Assembly (NCBI GenBank): GCA_017473015.1 | Contig: JAFUNP010000025.1 | Coordinates: forward strand, 1-64,000 | Reading direction: 5' to 3' | DNA from: Oscillospiraceae bacterium | GTDB lineage: Bacteria > Bacillota > Clostridia > Oscillospirales > Ruminococcaceae | Length of the DNA stretch: 64,000 bases | Shown here: positions 54,321 to 62,680 of the stretch, one piece after another | Layout: every line of letters begins with the position of its first letter | Numbering within the stretch: the stretch's first letter is position 1 | Notes under the pieces: model-generated | What the model was told of the DNA's origin: nothing | Seen by the model: the letters and a program-made list of their open reading frames with translations, nothing else | The model's database searches: none | Translations under genes and position numbers: made by a program

Positions 54321-55412
54321 TCATTTCAGGCGGATATATTCACCTGTAGCTGTTTTTTCTATAACTGCGTACATCTCCAGCTCGGTAAGGGCAGCCTTTA
54401 CCACTGCCGCTGGCAGCGCGGCCACCTTTGCAATCCGGGAGGAAAACATGGCCCCGTCCATAACAGCCAGTACTGCCAAAGCACCTTCGCTCAGGTCATC
54501 AGGCAGCCGTTTTTCCTCAGCCTGTACTGCTTCCGCAGTCCTTTCCTCTGATACGCCCAGGTACTCCATAATTGTTTTGCCGTCGGCAGTTGCCATGGCC
54601 TCACCTTTTATCAGAAGCCGGTTGGAACCCCGGTATGCAGTGCTGAATATGCTGCCCGGCACTGTAAACACCGGTCTGTCGTACTCAATGGCACGGTTTA
54701 CTGTAGCCAGTGAACCGCTTTTCTTTTTGGCCTGTATAACGCACACAGCGTCTGAAGCTGCTGCAATCAGGCGGTTTCTCTGTATAAAGTTTGCACCATA
54801 ATACGGATAACCGCTGATATATTCGCTGAGCACCAGATGGCCTTTTTCCAGTCTGTGCTGAAAATCAGCATTGGCCCGTGGAAAACATTCGTCCAGCGGA
54901 ACACCTGTAAAAGCCGCTGTCCTTCCTCCTGCTTCCACACAGGCTTTGTGGGCAACAGTATCCACACCCTGTGCCAAACCGCTGACAACCACGCCGCCCA
55001 TACCAGCGATGTCACCGGCAATAATTCTGGCGGCCTTTTCGCCTTCGCCGTTGCACCGACGGCTGCCAATAACAGCCACTGTATGCTGTGCCTCCAGAAT
55101 GGAAAGGTCACCTTTGTAAAACAGCACCAGCGGCGCCGTAGCTATTCCCAGCAGTCTTTTGGGAAACCATGCATCGGCATAATTTGTACTTTCAATGCCC
55201 CGCTCTGCATGGCGCAAGTAAATTTCTTCTGTATCTTTCAATGCCAAGGTCTTTGCCTTTTCAACCTGTTTTTCACTGAAAAATCCGAACTGTCCCAGAT
55301 TGTCTCTGCAGGCGTAAAAATCCCGTGGTGTGTAACCGCTGGCGGCAATCACACCGCCATTGGAACAGCAGGTACCCATCACCACAGAAAACCATACATT
55401 GTATCTGCTCAT
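54321..55412 (-). CDS. dprA: DNA processing protein DprA
   Basis: 363 residues. Loads RecA on single strands during transformation. An N-terminal helical segment, the Rossmann-like core AVIGSRRCNGEGEKAARII, VVSGLAQGVDTVAHKACVEAGG, LVLSEYISGYPYYGANFIQRNRLIA, and the C-terminal winged helix SSRIAKVAALPAAVVKAALTELE. The ATG at 55412 overlaps the stop of the preceding gene (ATGA); a longer in-frame start at 55430 is less likely. Confidence 0.93.
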   Translation of the reverse strand: MSRYNVWFSVVMGTCCSNGGVIAASGYTPRDFYACRDNLGQFGFFSEKQVEKAKTLALKDTEEIYLRHAERGIESTNYADAWFPKRLLGIATAPLVLFYKGDLSILEAQHTVAVIGSRRCNGEGEKAARIIAGDIAGMGGVVVSGLAQGVDTVAHKACVEAGGRTAAFTGVPLDECFPRANADFQHRLEKGHLVLSEYISGYPYYGANFIQRNRLIAAASDAVCVIQAKKKSGSLATVNRAIEYDRPVFTVPGSIFSTAYRGSNRLLIKGEAMATADGKTIMEYLGVSEERTAEAVQAEEKRLPDDLSEGALAVLAVMDGAMFSSRIAKVAALPAAVVKAALTELEMYAVIEKTATGEYIRLK

Positions 55413-56179
55413 CTGCCTCTCAGCTCCCACATAAGCACCGCCGCGGAAACTGCTGCATTCAGTGATTCTATCCTGTCACTCATAGGTATTTTCAACCTCA
55501 GTTTACAGCTTTTAATCACATCATCTGACAAGCCGTTGCCCTCGTTGCCTATAAACAGCGCCACCGGCACAGGGGTTTCAACTGTACCCAGCTCCTGTGC
55601 ACCTTCCAGACAGGTGGCCACGGTGGTAAAACCTTTTTCGTTCAGTGTGCGGGTAAACTGCACCATATCCCCCACTTTGTACACATTCAGCTTTACGCTG
55701 GCTGTCATGGAGGTGCGGATTACCTTGCGGGAGTACACATCAGCACATTTTCTGCTTACAGCCACATTTTCATAGCCGAAAGCCAGTGCTGTTCTCATAA
55801 TGGCACCGATGTTTGTAGGGTCCTGTACATCTTCCAGCACCAGCAGTTTATCCGCTGTAAAAATGCTGTTTTCGTCAGCTTCCTTCATTTCAAACAGTGC
55901 CCACACGCCGTCTTCTGTCTTGCCTTCGCTGAGCTTTTCAGCCACAGGGGCTGAAACGATAAACACATTTTCGCCTGTCAGATGGTCTGCGATTTTATCG
56001 TATTCTTCCTGCAGACAGAACACGGAAACAGCGCGGAAGCCTGCCGCCAGAATATCCAGCACCACTTTGGAAGTGGATGCAAAGAACACACCGTTTTTTC
56101 TGCGGTAGGATGCATCGTTTGCTATTTTCAGAGCATTTTTAATTTTCGGGTTTTCCTTGCTTTCGATATAGTTAACCAT
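55409..56179 (-). CDS. TrmH family RNA 2'-O-methyltransferase
   Basis: 256 residues, SPOUT class. LEDVQDPTNIGAIMRTALAFG, PVALFIGNEGNGLSDDV and IPMSDRIESLNAAVSAAVLMWE are the knot motifs. The N-terminus resembles the substrate-binding part of rRNA methylases. Target not known (rRNA or tRNA). Heads the operon to rdgB. Confidence 0.92.
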   Translation of the reverse strand: MVNYIESKENPKIKNALKIANDASYRRKNGVFFASTSKVVLDILAAGFRAVSVFCLQEEYDKIADHLTGENVFIVSAPVAEKLSEGKTEDGVWALFEMKEADENSIFTADKLLVLEDVQDPTNIGAIMRTALAFGYENVAVSRKCADVYSRKVIRTSMTASVKLNVYKVGDMVQFTRTLNEKGFTTVATCLEGAQELGTVETPVPVALFIGNEGNGLSDDVIKSCKLRLKIPMSDRIESLNAAVSAAVLMWELRGR

Positions 56180-56332
56180 AAACCTTACCTTTCTCTGTAT
56201 CCGGCAAAACTTTCTATCTGTAAAAAACTTTGCCCGAAACAGTGATTTTACCGTAATTTTTTCGCCTTATATATAAGAATTAAGTACAATATATAGCGCC
56301 ATATATCCGTCGGATATACGGCAAAACACGCC

Positions 56333-56397
56333 AAAAGCCCCTTTGAAAAAAGGGGTTTTAAACGCGAATTACGCCCTGACACTTATGTGCCAAGGCG
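56333..56397 (-). terminator. Double hairpin ending the infC operon
   Basis: On the minus strand, a stem around GCCTTGGCAC (56397-56372) is followed by AAAACCCC-TTTTTTCAAA-GGGGCTTTT (56359-56333). Confidence 0.7.
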
Positions 56398-56411
56398 TGA
56401 TTTTCTATATA

Positions 56412-56765
56412 TTACAGAGCTTTTTTAGCTACTTCAACGAGAGAAGCAAATGCTGCTGCATCGTGGATAGCCATTTCGGAAAGCATTTTTCTGTTCAGTG
56501 TGATGCCTGCTTTTTTCAGACCGTTCATGAATGTGGAGTAGTTCATGCCGTGCATTTTAACAGCAGCAGAAATTCTTGTAATCCACAGTCTTCTGAAGTC
56601 TCTCTTTTTCTGTTTACGGCCAACGAAAGCATAGTTACCGCTTTTCATAACCTGCTGTTTAGCCATTTTGAAGTGTTTGGATTTAGCACCGTAGTAGCCT
56701 TTAGCCATTTTCAGTGTTTTGTTTCTTCTTTTGCGAGTCATCATCGCGCCTTTAATACGAGCCAT
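56412..56765 (-). CDS. rplT: 50S ribosomal protein L20
   Basis: 117 residues. [19 protein letters not shown], the [20 protein letters not shown] helix and [12 protein letters not shown] are typical. Autoregulates the operon by binding the leader upstream of infC. Confidence 0.98.
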   Translation of the reverse strand: MARIKGAMMTRKRRNKTLKMAKGYYGAKSKHFKMAKQQVMKSGNYAFVGRKQKKRDFRRLWITRISAAVKMHGMNYSTFMNGLKKAGITLNRKMLSEMAIHDAAAFASLVEVAKKAL

Positions 56766-56810
56766 TTATGTTATCTCCTTCTAAATATCAATCTTTGTGT
56801 GCTTAAGAAA

Positions 56811-57011
56811 TTAAGCGTAAGGCAGCAGTTTTTTGATTGTTGCTGTGTTTGTTTTGTCTGTGTAGCCACCTTTTCTCAGGTTTCTCTTTCTTTTTGTTGA
56901 CATTTTTGTCAGGATGTGGCTTCTGAAAGCTTTACCTCTTTTGATTTTACCGTTTTTTGTCAGCTTAAATCTTTTTTTAGCGCCTGTGTGTGTTTTAATT
57001 TTGTACTTCAT
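56811..57011 (-). CDS. rpmI: 50S ribosomal protein L35
   Basis: 66 residues: [20 protein letters not shown] and a basic C-terminus ending [11 protein letters not shown]-like with LPYA. Normal length; middle gene of infC-rpmI-rplT. Confidence 0.98.
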   Translation of the reverse strand: MKYKIKTHTGAKKRFKLTKNGKIKRGKAFRSHILTKMSTKRKRNLRKGGYTDKTNTATIKKLLPYA

Positions 57012-57029
57012 TGGAAAAAATCCTCCTGT

Positions 57030-57548
57030 TTATTTTTTTGGTGCCGGGGCAATAACCATTTGCATGCTTCTGCCTTCAAGCTTTGCCTGTTTTTCAATAA
57101 CTCCGCCTTCAATAGCTTCGCCGAAACGCGCCATCACGTCCAGACCTGCTTTTGAATGGGCCATTTCACGGCCGCGGAAACGGATGCTGGCTTTTACTTT
57201 ATCACCGTTTTTAAGGAACTTGTTTGCCTGATTTACTTTAGTGTTAAAGTCATTTGTATCAATGTTCAGTGACAGACGAACTTCCTTTGTTTCCACAACC
57301 TTCTGGTTTTTTCTGTTTTCCTTTTCCTTTTTAGCCTGTTCAAAGCGGTACTTGCCATAGTCCATGATGCGGCAAACCGGTGGGTTTGCAGTTGGGGCAA
57401 TTTTTACCAGGTCAAGGTTAGCATCTTCGGCCAGTTTCAGTGCCTGTGCACCGGACATAACGCCCATCTGGCTACCGTCTGCTGCGATAACGCGGACTTC
57501 CTTGTCTCTGATTTCTTCATTGATTTCAAGTTCTTTTTTTGTACTAAT
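57030..57548 (-). CDS. infC: Translation initiation factor IF-3 (AUU start)
   Basis: 172 residues when read from ATT at 57548; from the first ATG (57467) only 145 remain and the N-terminus INEEIRDKEVRVIAADGSQMG is lost, so ATG cannot be the true start. GGAGG lies nine bases before ATT. AUU starts are a known feature of infC, allowing IF-3 to limit its own synthesis. N-domain with GVMSGAQALKLAEDANLDLV, linker, and C-domain KVKASIRFRGREMAHSKAG. First gene of the infC-rpmI-rplT operon. Confidence 0.93.
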   Translation of the reverse strand: MSTKKELEINEEIRDKEVRVIAADGSQMGVMSGAQALKLAEDANLDLVKIAPTANPPVCRIMDYGKYRFEQAKKEKENRKNQKVVETKEVRLSLNIDTNDFNTKVNQANKFLKNGDKVKASIRFRGREMAHSKAGLDVMARFGEAIEGGVIEKQAKLEGRSMQMVIAPAPKK

Positions 57549-57562
57549 GATAAAGCACCTCC

Positions 57563-57716
57563 ATTTTGTTTAAAGCAAATTAAAAAGCACGAACATACAA
57601 GCCCGTGCCAAATAAACATAGTAAAACGCAGGTTTCCCTGCCGATACTTTGAATATTGACCCGCCCGCTTACTCGCAGGAACAAGGTGAGCTGTGTAGTT
57701 GCTACTTTATTGCTTT
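57563..57716 (-). ncRNA. L20-type leader of the infC operon
   Basis: The roughly 150-base leader between promoter and infC holds several stems and ends with a terminator hairpin, GCACGGGCTTG..TTCGTGC plus TTTTTAATTT (57609-57582). This layout matches the L20 leader of Firmicutes, where L20 binding promotes early stop. The exact pseudoknot was not modelled. Confidence 0.65.
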
Positions 57717-57720
57717 AATG

Positions 57721-57749
57721 ATTATATCACCCAAACAGTGACTTGTCAA
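57721..57749 (-). promoter_or_regulatory. Promoter of the infC operon
   Basis: TTGACA (57749-57744) and TATAAT (57726-57721) on the minus strand, 17-base spacer, both consensus. Confidence 0.9.
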
Positions 57750-57902
57750 CAGTATTTTTCCTTTATTTTACAGGAAAAATCATGTTTTTTCACTTTTATT
57801 AAAATACCACAAAAACCTCTGTGGTTCAACAATATTTTTGGTGATTAATATGGAAAATATTGCTAAAACTATCTCCATAAACCACTTATGGAGACAAAAA
57901 AA

Positions 57903-58514
57903 ATGAAAAAAACCGATATAAGCATAACAGCCGGCCTTTTGCTGGCAATAATTCTCACATTTTTTGCAGATGCAAATGTACACGCCACAAATATACGCCG
58001 GTGCACCCTGCGCCTTCATGTGATAGCTGATGATGACAGTATCCGGGCACAGGAAATGAAAATAAGGGTAAAGGATGCCCTGACAGATATATGTGCAGAG
58101 CTGTACTGCCCTGCTGACGATTATGAAAGTGCTGTAGAAATAACTGAAAACAATCTGGAATATCTGCAGACCATAGCAAATCACACACTTCAGCAGAATG
58201 GTGCAGCCTATACCGCCGCCTGCAGTATAGAAAATTTTTATTTTGACACAACCCAATACTCGGATTTCACCCTGCCGCGGGGTGAATACACCGCCCTGAC
58301 AGTACGCCTGGGCAGGGCGGCAGGCACAAACTGGTGGTGTGTGGTCTACCCTTCGCTGTGTATTTCTGCAGCCGCAGAATATGATGATGAAACCAACGAC
58401 GCCTTTATCACCACCGAAAAATTTAATATAAAATTCAAAACCGTGGAAATATGGGAAGAACTGAAGCGCTCTTTCCACCACGATACACCACTTTACACCC
58501 ACACAGGGCAGTAA
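57903..58514 (+). CDS. spoIIR: Stage II sporulation protein R (SpoIIR)
   Basis: 203 residues. A forespore protein secreted into the intermembrane space that triggers processing of pro-sigma-E. A signal-like hydrophobic N-terminus (ITAGLLLAIILTFFADA), then LRLHVIADDDSIRAQEMKI, VKDALTDICAEL, and GEYTALTVRLGRAAGTNWWCVVYPSLC, typical. ATG at 57903 has GGAG nine bases before it. Divergent from infC; its presence suggests a spore-forming ancestor. Confidence 0.9.
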   Translation: MKKTDISITAGLLLAIILTFFADANVHATNIRRCTLRLHVIADDDSIRAQEMKIRVKDALTDICAELYCPADDYESAVEITENNLEYLQTIANHTLQQNGAAYTAACSIENFYFDTTQYSDFTLPRGEYTALTVRLGRAAGTNWWCVVYPSLCISAAAEYDDETNDAFITTEKFNIKFKTVEIWEELKRSFHHDTPLYTHTGQ

Positions 58515-58689
58515 AATCGCCCCATTTCCACCACAGCTGCACCATAATAGCTCACTTTTCCCCATTATTTACCACTTTCAGCTATCATATTTTATTTCCT
58601 TCAATACACTTATAACATACGTAGGGGCGAACGCGTTCCCTTTAGGATATATTATCCGACCGTTCCATTAATATTGCCGCTTGTGCGGC

Positions 58690-58789
58690 AAAGATTCCTG
58701 CTCGCCGCTAAGAGCCTCGCTTCCACTCGGTTGCGGCTCTGCACACCTGCTACGGCAGGCGTCGACTCTCTCTGTTCGCTCGGAATGAC
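58690..58789 (+). repeat. Nested palindromic repeat, second copy
   Basis: Same host repeat as at 10973-11064 with a 63-base insert at 58700-58762 that shares GCTCGCCGC(T/C)AAGAGCCTC with the other insert. The right part has diverged (CGACTCTCTCTGTTCGCTC). Confidence 0.7.
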
Positions 58790-58981
58790 AATATTTAGTT
58801 TTGCATTAAGTTCGCGTAGGGGACGATGCCCTCATCGTCCATTTTATACAACCGCAAAAACGCGTAGGGGCGGGCGTCCCCGACCGCCCGTAAATTAAGT
58901 CATATTTTTTGTGCAGGGGCGGTTTTCCCGTCCCTGTCAGCTGCATTTTATTAAATTACTGTTAACAATAGCCGTCAGCCG

Positions 58982-59037
58982 TTGACAAATACGGTCTACA
59001 GTTGTAGACTATAATCAGAGGTCTACAATAATAGACC
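58982..59037 (+). promoter_or_regulatory. BlaI/MecI-type operators and promoter
   Basis: Operator 1 GTCTACAGTTGTAGAC (58994-59009) contains the TACA-2-TGTA core used by BlaI/MecI. Operator 2 GGTCTACAATAATAGACC (59020-59037) lies downstream. TATAAT at 59010-59015 sits between. TTGACA at 58982-58987 is 22 bases upstream, longer than usual, so the true -35 is unclear. Confidence 0.8.
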
Positions 59038-59056
59038 AGAAAAGGATGTGAGATAT

Positions 59057-59416
59057 ATGAAAGATTTAAAACTGGCGGAAAGCGAACACCGCTTTATGAA
59101 AATCGTATGGGAAAATCAGCCACTGTCCGGCACACAGCTGGTAAAACTGTGTGCTGACAGTCTGGGATGGAAAAAGTCTACCACCTACACAGTGCTGAAA
59201 CGCCTGTCAGAAAAGGGTGTGGTGGAAAACCGCAATTCCACAATTGTTCCCCTGGTCAGCCGGAAAGAGGTGGGCATATATGAATCAGAAAATGTAATCG
59301 CCCGTTCCTTTGACGGCAGCCTGACAGGGTTTGTGGCAGCATTTATGGAGGGTAAAAAATTGTCCAAAGACGATGCCAACCGTCTGCGCGCTATGATAGA
59401 AGACTGGGAGGAATAA
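59057..59416 (+). CDS. BlaI/MecI/CopY family transcriptional repressor
   Basis: 119 residues. Winged helix EHRFMKIVWENQPLSGTQLVKL, GWKKSTTYTVLKRLSEKGVVE, then the dimerisation helices and the protease-sensitive middle. Such repressors are cleaved by a paired M56 protease. ATG at 59057 with AAAGGA upstream; a GTG at 59048 is inside the spacing. The next gene is the M56 sensor. Operators above. Confidence 0.93.
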   Translation: MKDLKLAESEHRFMKIVWENQPLSGTQLVKLCADSLGWKKSTTYTVLKRLSEKGVVENRNSTIVPLVSRKEVGIYESENVIARSFDGSLTGFVAAFMEGKKLSKDDANRLRAMIEDWEE

Positions 59417-59419
59417 AGT

Positions 59420-61378
59420 ATGGAAAACATATTTATGTGTGTAACCCGTCTTTCCCTGAAAGCCTGTGTGGTGATACCTCTGGTTATAGCGATACGCTTT
59501 CTTATGCGCAGGCAGCCAAAAAGCTATTCCTATGCGCTGTGGGCTGTGGTATTTTTCACTCTGGTGGCCGATATTACCATACCTCCGCCTAAAAATGCAG
59601 TATCAGACACACCTGTGGCCTCACTGCAATCAGGGTTGCTGTCACGGTATGATGAGGTGCTGGATGATTATGTAGGTGACGCACATTTTTACCATTCCAA
59701 CCGACTGGAGTATTATGAAGCCATCGAACAGGGCATCAAACCTGTTTATGATGAAGAAAGCGGCGCACTGTATGTGGTTACAGCGGCAGACGGCATAAGC
59801 GCCCCTGCCACAGTAAAATCCGCCTTTGTGCCAAAAGTATATATGCTGTGGTTTATCGGTATACTTGTGCTGTGCTTTGTATGGCTGAAAAACACGCTGT
59901 ACATATACTCAAAAATCAGATTTGCCACATTGTATGAAAACAATATTTATCTGGCTGAAAATATCCCATCTCCCTTTGTATATGGATTGTTCAGACCAAG
60001 GATATTTATTCCCGAAAGCCTGCGGCTGAAGGACCTGGGATATATTATCGCCCACGAAAGGGTACATATTAAAAGAAAAGACCATATTATAAAACCGCTG
60101 TGCCTGATGATATGCACACTGCACTGGTTTAATCCATTGGTGTGGCTGGCATTCAGACTGATGTGCAGCGATATGGAAATGTCCTGTGATGAGAAAGTAA
60201 TCTCAGAGATGGGCACAGACAGCAAAAAAGACTATTCTCTGCTGCTGTTGGATTTTGCCAGTGACAAAAGCTTTGCAGGTGCCGTACTTTTCGGAGAAAG
60301 TCAGGCAGAAAGCAGAATAAAAAATGTGCTGAAATACCGAAAACCAGCAAAAGCAGTGGCCCTTGTGCTGGCAGTGACAGTTCTGGCTGTGGCAGTGATT
60401 GCACTTACCGGCAGGGAAACACAGACCATCCCATCTGCTGCCCCGCCTGCCACATTTTACGAAAAACTGGACAGTCTGAATGATACAGAACACCTGCAGT
60501 ACCGCTACAGAATGGGCGTGGAAGGCAACAACCTGTTTCCGCACGCTGAATATACTGTAAACATTGAAAATGACAGTAGTATATACGATGTAATACATCA
60601 GAATGTGGATTATGACGATTACCCCAATCTTATAAACGAAAACTCTGATCTGAGGTACTGGAGTATGCTGGGCAACAGAATAGATGATGGTGAAATACCG
60701 CGGTTTTCCTTATGTCATGTAGAGAGTGACAATACATTCTCTATTTCCGATTATAAACTTATAAATAGCGGCATCGGTGTATGGGTTATGCAACAGCCTT
60801 ATCCCAATAACTTTCCCATTGACGAAGAATATGACGGTGCCAGAATTGTGGGCCACGACAAATTAAATGACAATCTGTATATATCATCAGTTATCACCTA
60901 CGCCAAAGACAACACCGCCACACTGTACATTATCCGCACCGAAAACGGAGAAAGTGAAATAATGCACAAAGGTGAAGCGTTCACCATAACAAGAGGTATA
61001 CGTTTTCTCAACGAAAATGTGGGCTTTGCCAGCAGTGACGACAGTCACGACTACCCTACCGCCAAGGTTACAACTGACGGCGGCAAAACCTGGCAGGATA
61101 TGGATTTTTCTACCCTTGTACCTGATGACGACCAGTTCTATGTGCGCAACGGCTGTATTGTGAACATCTACGGAGACACAGTGGAAATACGCTATCACGC
61201 CAGATATACCGGCAGGCAAACCCACGCAGATGACACCTATTCCGTTATCAGCTTTGACGGCGGGCTGACCTGGGCCGGGTATTATTGCGGTTTATCATGG
61301 GACAGCAGGCTGCCTGGCATGAAATACGAAAAAGCCACCGAAACAATCCCGGTTATGCTTTTGACAGAAGCTGAATAA
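59420..61378 (+). CDS. M56 (BlaR1-type) sensor metallopeptidase with Asp-box C-terminal part
   Basis: 652 residues. Membrane helices in the first 330 residues (about 5-50, 130-160, 312-332), cytoplasmic peptidase with HEXXH as AHERVHIKRKDH (about residue 210) and LRLKDLGYIIAHERVH. BlaR1 then carries a penicillin-binding sensor; here the external C-terminal region (about 345-652) has no SxxK-SxN-KTG set but shows two Asp-box-like turns, TTDGGKTWQDM (about 551) and SFDGGLTWAGY (about 611), suggesting a beta-propeller. The signal sensed is unknown. Third base after the blaI stop codon, co-transcribed. Confidence 0.82.
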   Translation: MENIFMCVTRLSLKACVVIPLVIAIRFLMRRQPKSYSYALWAVVFFTLVADITIPPPKNAVSDTPVASLQSGLLSRYDEVLDDYVGDAHFYHSNRLEYYEAIEQGIKPVYDEESGALYVVTAADGISAPATVKSAFVPKVYMLWFIGILVLCFVWLKNTLYIYSKIRFATLYENNIYLAENIPSPFVYGLFRPRIFIPESLRLKDLGYIIAHERVHIKRKDHIIKPLCLMICTLHWFNPLVWLAFRLMCSDMEMSCDEKVISEMGTDSKKDYSLLLLDFASDKSFAGAVLFGESQAESRIKNVLKYRKPAKAVALVLAVTVLAVAVIALTGRETQTIPSAAPPATFYEKLDSLNDTEHLQYRYRMGVEGNNLFPHAEYTVNIENDSSIYDVIHQNVDYDDYPNLINENSDLRYWSMLGNRIDDGEIPRFSLCHVESDNTFSISDYKLINSGIGVWVMQQPYPNNFPIDEEYDGARIVGHDKLNDNLYISSVITYAKDNTATLYIIRTENGESEIMHKGEAFTITRGIRFLNENVGFASSDDSHDYPTAKVTTDGGKTWQDMDFSTLVPDDDQFYVRNGCIVNIYGDTVEIRYHARYTGRQTHADDTYSVISFDGGLTWAGYYCGLSWDSRLPGMKYEKATETIPVMLLTEAE

Positions 61379-61908
61379 AAACTACAGTATTCCGCTAAAA
61401 TATATGAAATTTTAAATACCACAGGAGAATCCCGTTCGCCACTGCCGAATTTGATTGTCCGGTTTTCTGCAGCATACGAAAACAACCCCGGAGCCACAGT
61501 TCCGGGGTTGTCGTCTTTTATCTGAAGGATTTCCAAAGTGAGGATTTATTCTATGAACCGGGTGGGTGTCCCGGCGATTATTATTATATTATTCCGTTAA
61601 AAAAATATCAATACACGGTTTCAACAAAGATTGATAAAAAAATATCAAGCCTTTTGGTGCAGTTATACAAATGGATTTTTCCTTTAAAGACAAACAAAAA
61701 ACCCGCCACATCGGGCAGGTCTTTTGCAAGAGAAAAAGTATATGAGGAAATGCAAGAACATAACGCCAGCCTATGCGTCATATTCTTTGGTTATATTATA
61801 GCCCCGCAATTATTAAAAAAATGTCAAAAAAAGAAGAAAGATTTATGAAATTTTATATTTCGTTTTTTCCTACAAATATAGTGATATTTTTTAGCAAATT
61901 GTTAAAAT
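61379..61908. other. Intergenic region with terminator and a decayed frame
   Basis: A hairpin ACAACCCCGGA..TCCGGGGTTGT at 61482-61511 ends the blaI operon. After it, from about 61515 to 61848, one plus-strand frame stays open and codes a Lys/Tyr-rich peptide (YYYIIPLKKYQYTVSTKID) with no start codon or ribosome site. It matches nothing recognised and may be a remnant. Confidence 0.5.
61482..61511 (+). terminator. Terminator of the BlaI-M56 operon
   Basis: Eleven-base stem ACAACCCCGGA with GTCTTTTAT after it. Confidence 0.65.
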
Positions 61909-61923
61909 TATGTGTTTTCTCCT

Positions 61924-61952
61924 TGAAAATTTTTATATGAATTGCTATAATG
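61924..61952 (+). promoter_or_regulatory. Promoter of hpf
   Basis: TTGAAA and TATAAT with a 17-base spacer, followed by an 80-base leader. Confidence 0.75.
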
Positions 61953-62008
61953 AATGCAAGATAATCAATGAGTGTAGATTATCGGTCCTTAATAAAGGAG
62001 GCATCAGT

Positions 62009-62530
62009 ATGAAAGTTACAACAATAGGCAGAAAAGTTTCACTTAAAGACAATTTCTTAAACCGCGTAGAAGACAGACTGGGTAAACTGGACAAGTTCTT
62101 CACAGACAATGCCGAAGCTACAGTAACAGTAACTGTAGAAAAGAAATGGCAGACAGTAGAAATTGCAATCAAAGACAGAAAACTGCAGTTCCGCAGCGAA
62201 AAGAGTGCCGACAGCATGGAACTGGCACTGGAAGATGCCGTGGATAACCTGGAATCCCAGATTATCAAAAACAAGGAAAAAATCCACAGAAAATTCAATG
62301 GCTATGCATACTTTGACGACCTGCCGGTAATGGAAGGTGAAGAAGAAGACGATTACGAAATCGTTCGCAAAAAAGTATTTGCACTGCAGCCACAGTCAGT
62401 GGATGACGCTATCCTGGAAATGAATATGCTGGGTCACACATTCTTTATGTTTAAAGATATTGTGACAGAAGAAATAAATGTGGTTTACAAACGCAAAGAC
62501 GGCAACTATGGCCTGCTTATTCCGGAATAA
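62009..62530 (+). CDS. hpf: Ribosome hibernation-promoting factor, long form
   Basis: 173 residues. N-terminal HPF/RaiA domain (MKVTTIGRKVSLKDNF, LGKLDKFFTDNAEATVTVTV) and the C-terminal extension ending EEINVVYKRKDGNYGLLIPE typical of the long form, which pairs ribosomes into 100S dimers in stationary phase. ATG at 62009 follows AAAGGAGG; an earlier in-frame ATG adds 33 unrelated residues. Confidence 0.96.
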   Translation: MKVTTIGRKVSLKDNFLNRVEDRLGKLDKFFTDNAEATVTVTVEKKWQTVEIAIKDRKLQFRSEKSADSMELALEDAVDNLESQIIKNKEKIHRKFNGYAYFDDLPVMEGEEEDDYEIVRKKVFALQPQSVDDAILEMNMLGHTFFMFKDIVTEEINVVYKRKDGNYGLLIPE

Positions 62531-62595
62531 ACCACCCTGTACCGCAAGGTACACCCGAATTTGCATCATCTCCTCTCTCTATAACAATTCAAAAG

Positions 62596-62622
62596 GCAGG
62601 GCCTTTAAAAGCCCTGCTTTTT
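62596..62622 (+). terminator. Terminator of hpf
   Basis: GCAGGGC-CTTTAAAA-GCCCTGC with a TTTTT tail. Confidence 0.85.
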
Positions 62623-62650
62623 GAATGTAAAATATTTCTCAAAAAACAAA

Positions 62651-62672
62651 GCCCCGTACAGCAGTACGGGGT
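62651..62672 (-). terminator. Terminator of the anchored hypothetical gene
   Basis: ACCCCGTAC-TGCT-GTACGGGGC with TTTGTTTTTTG on the minus strand. Confidence 0.8.
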
Positions 62673-62680
62673 AATTTTAT

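Larger units (their letters stand above)
58515..59056. repeat. Gene-free repeat patch upstream of blaI
   Basis: Three REP-like GTAG units (58621-58640, weak; 58816-58840; 58864-58889) and a nested palindromic repeat at 58690-58789 (63-base unit inside AAAGATTCCT / CGACT...CTCGGAATGAC). The last 80 bases hold the blaI promoter and operators. Confidence 0.65.

Noticed and set aside
61654-61848. 64-codon frame as a gene
   Set aside because: Starts at TTG without a ribosome site inside a longer frame; no recognisable product.
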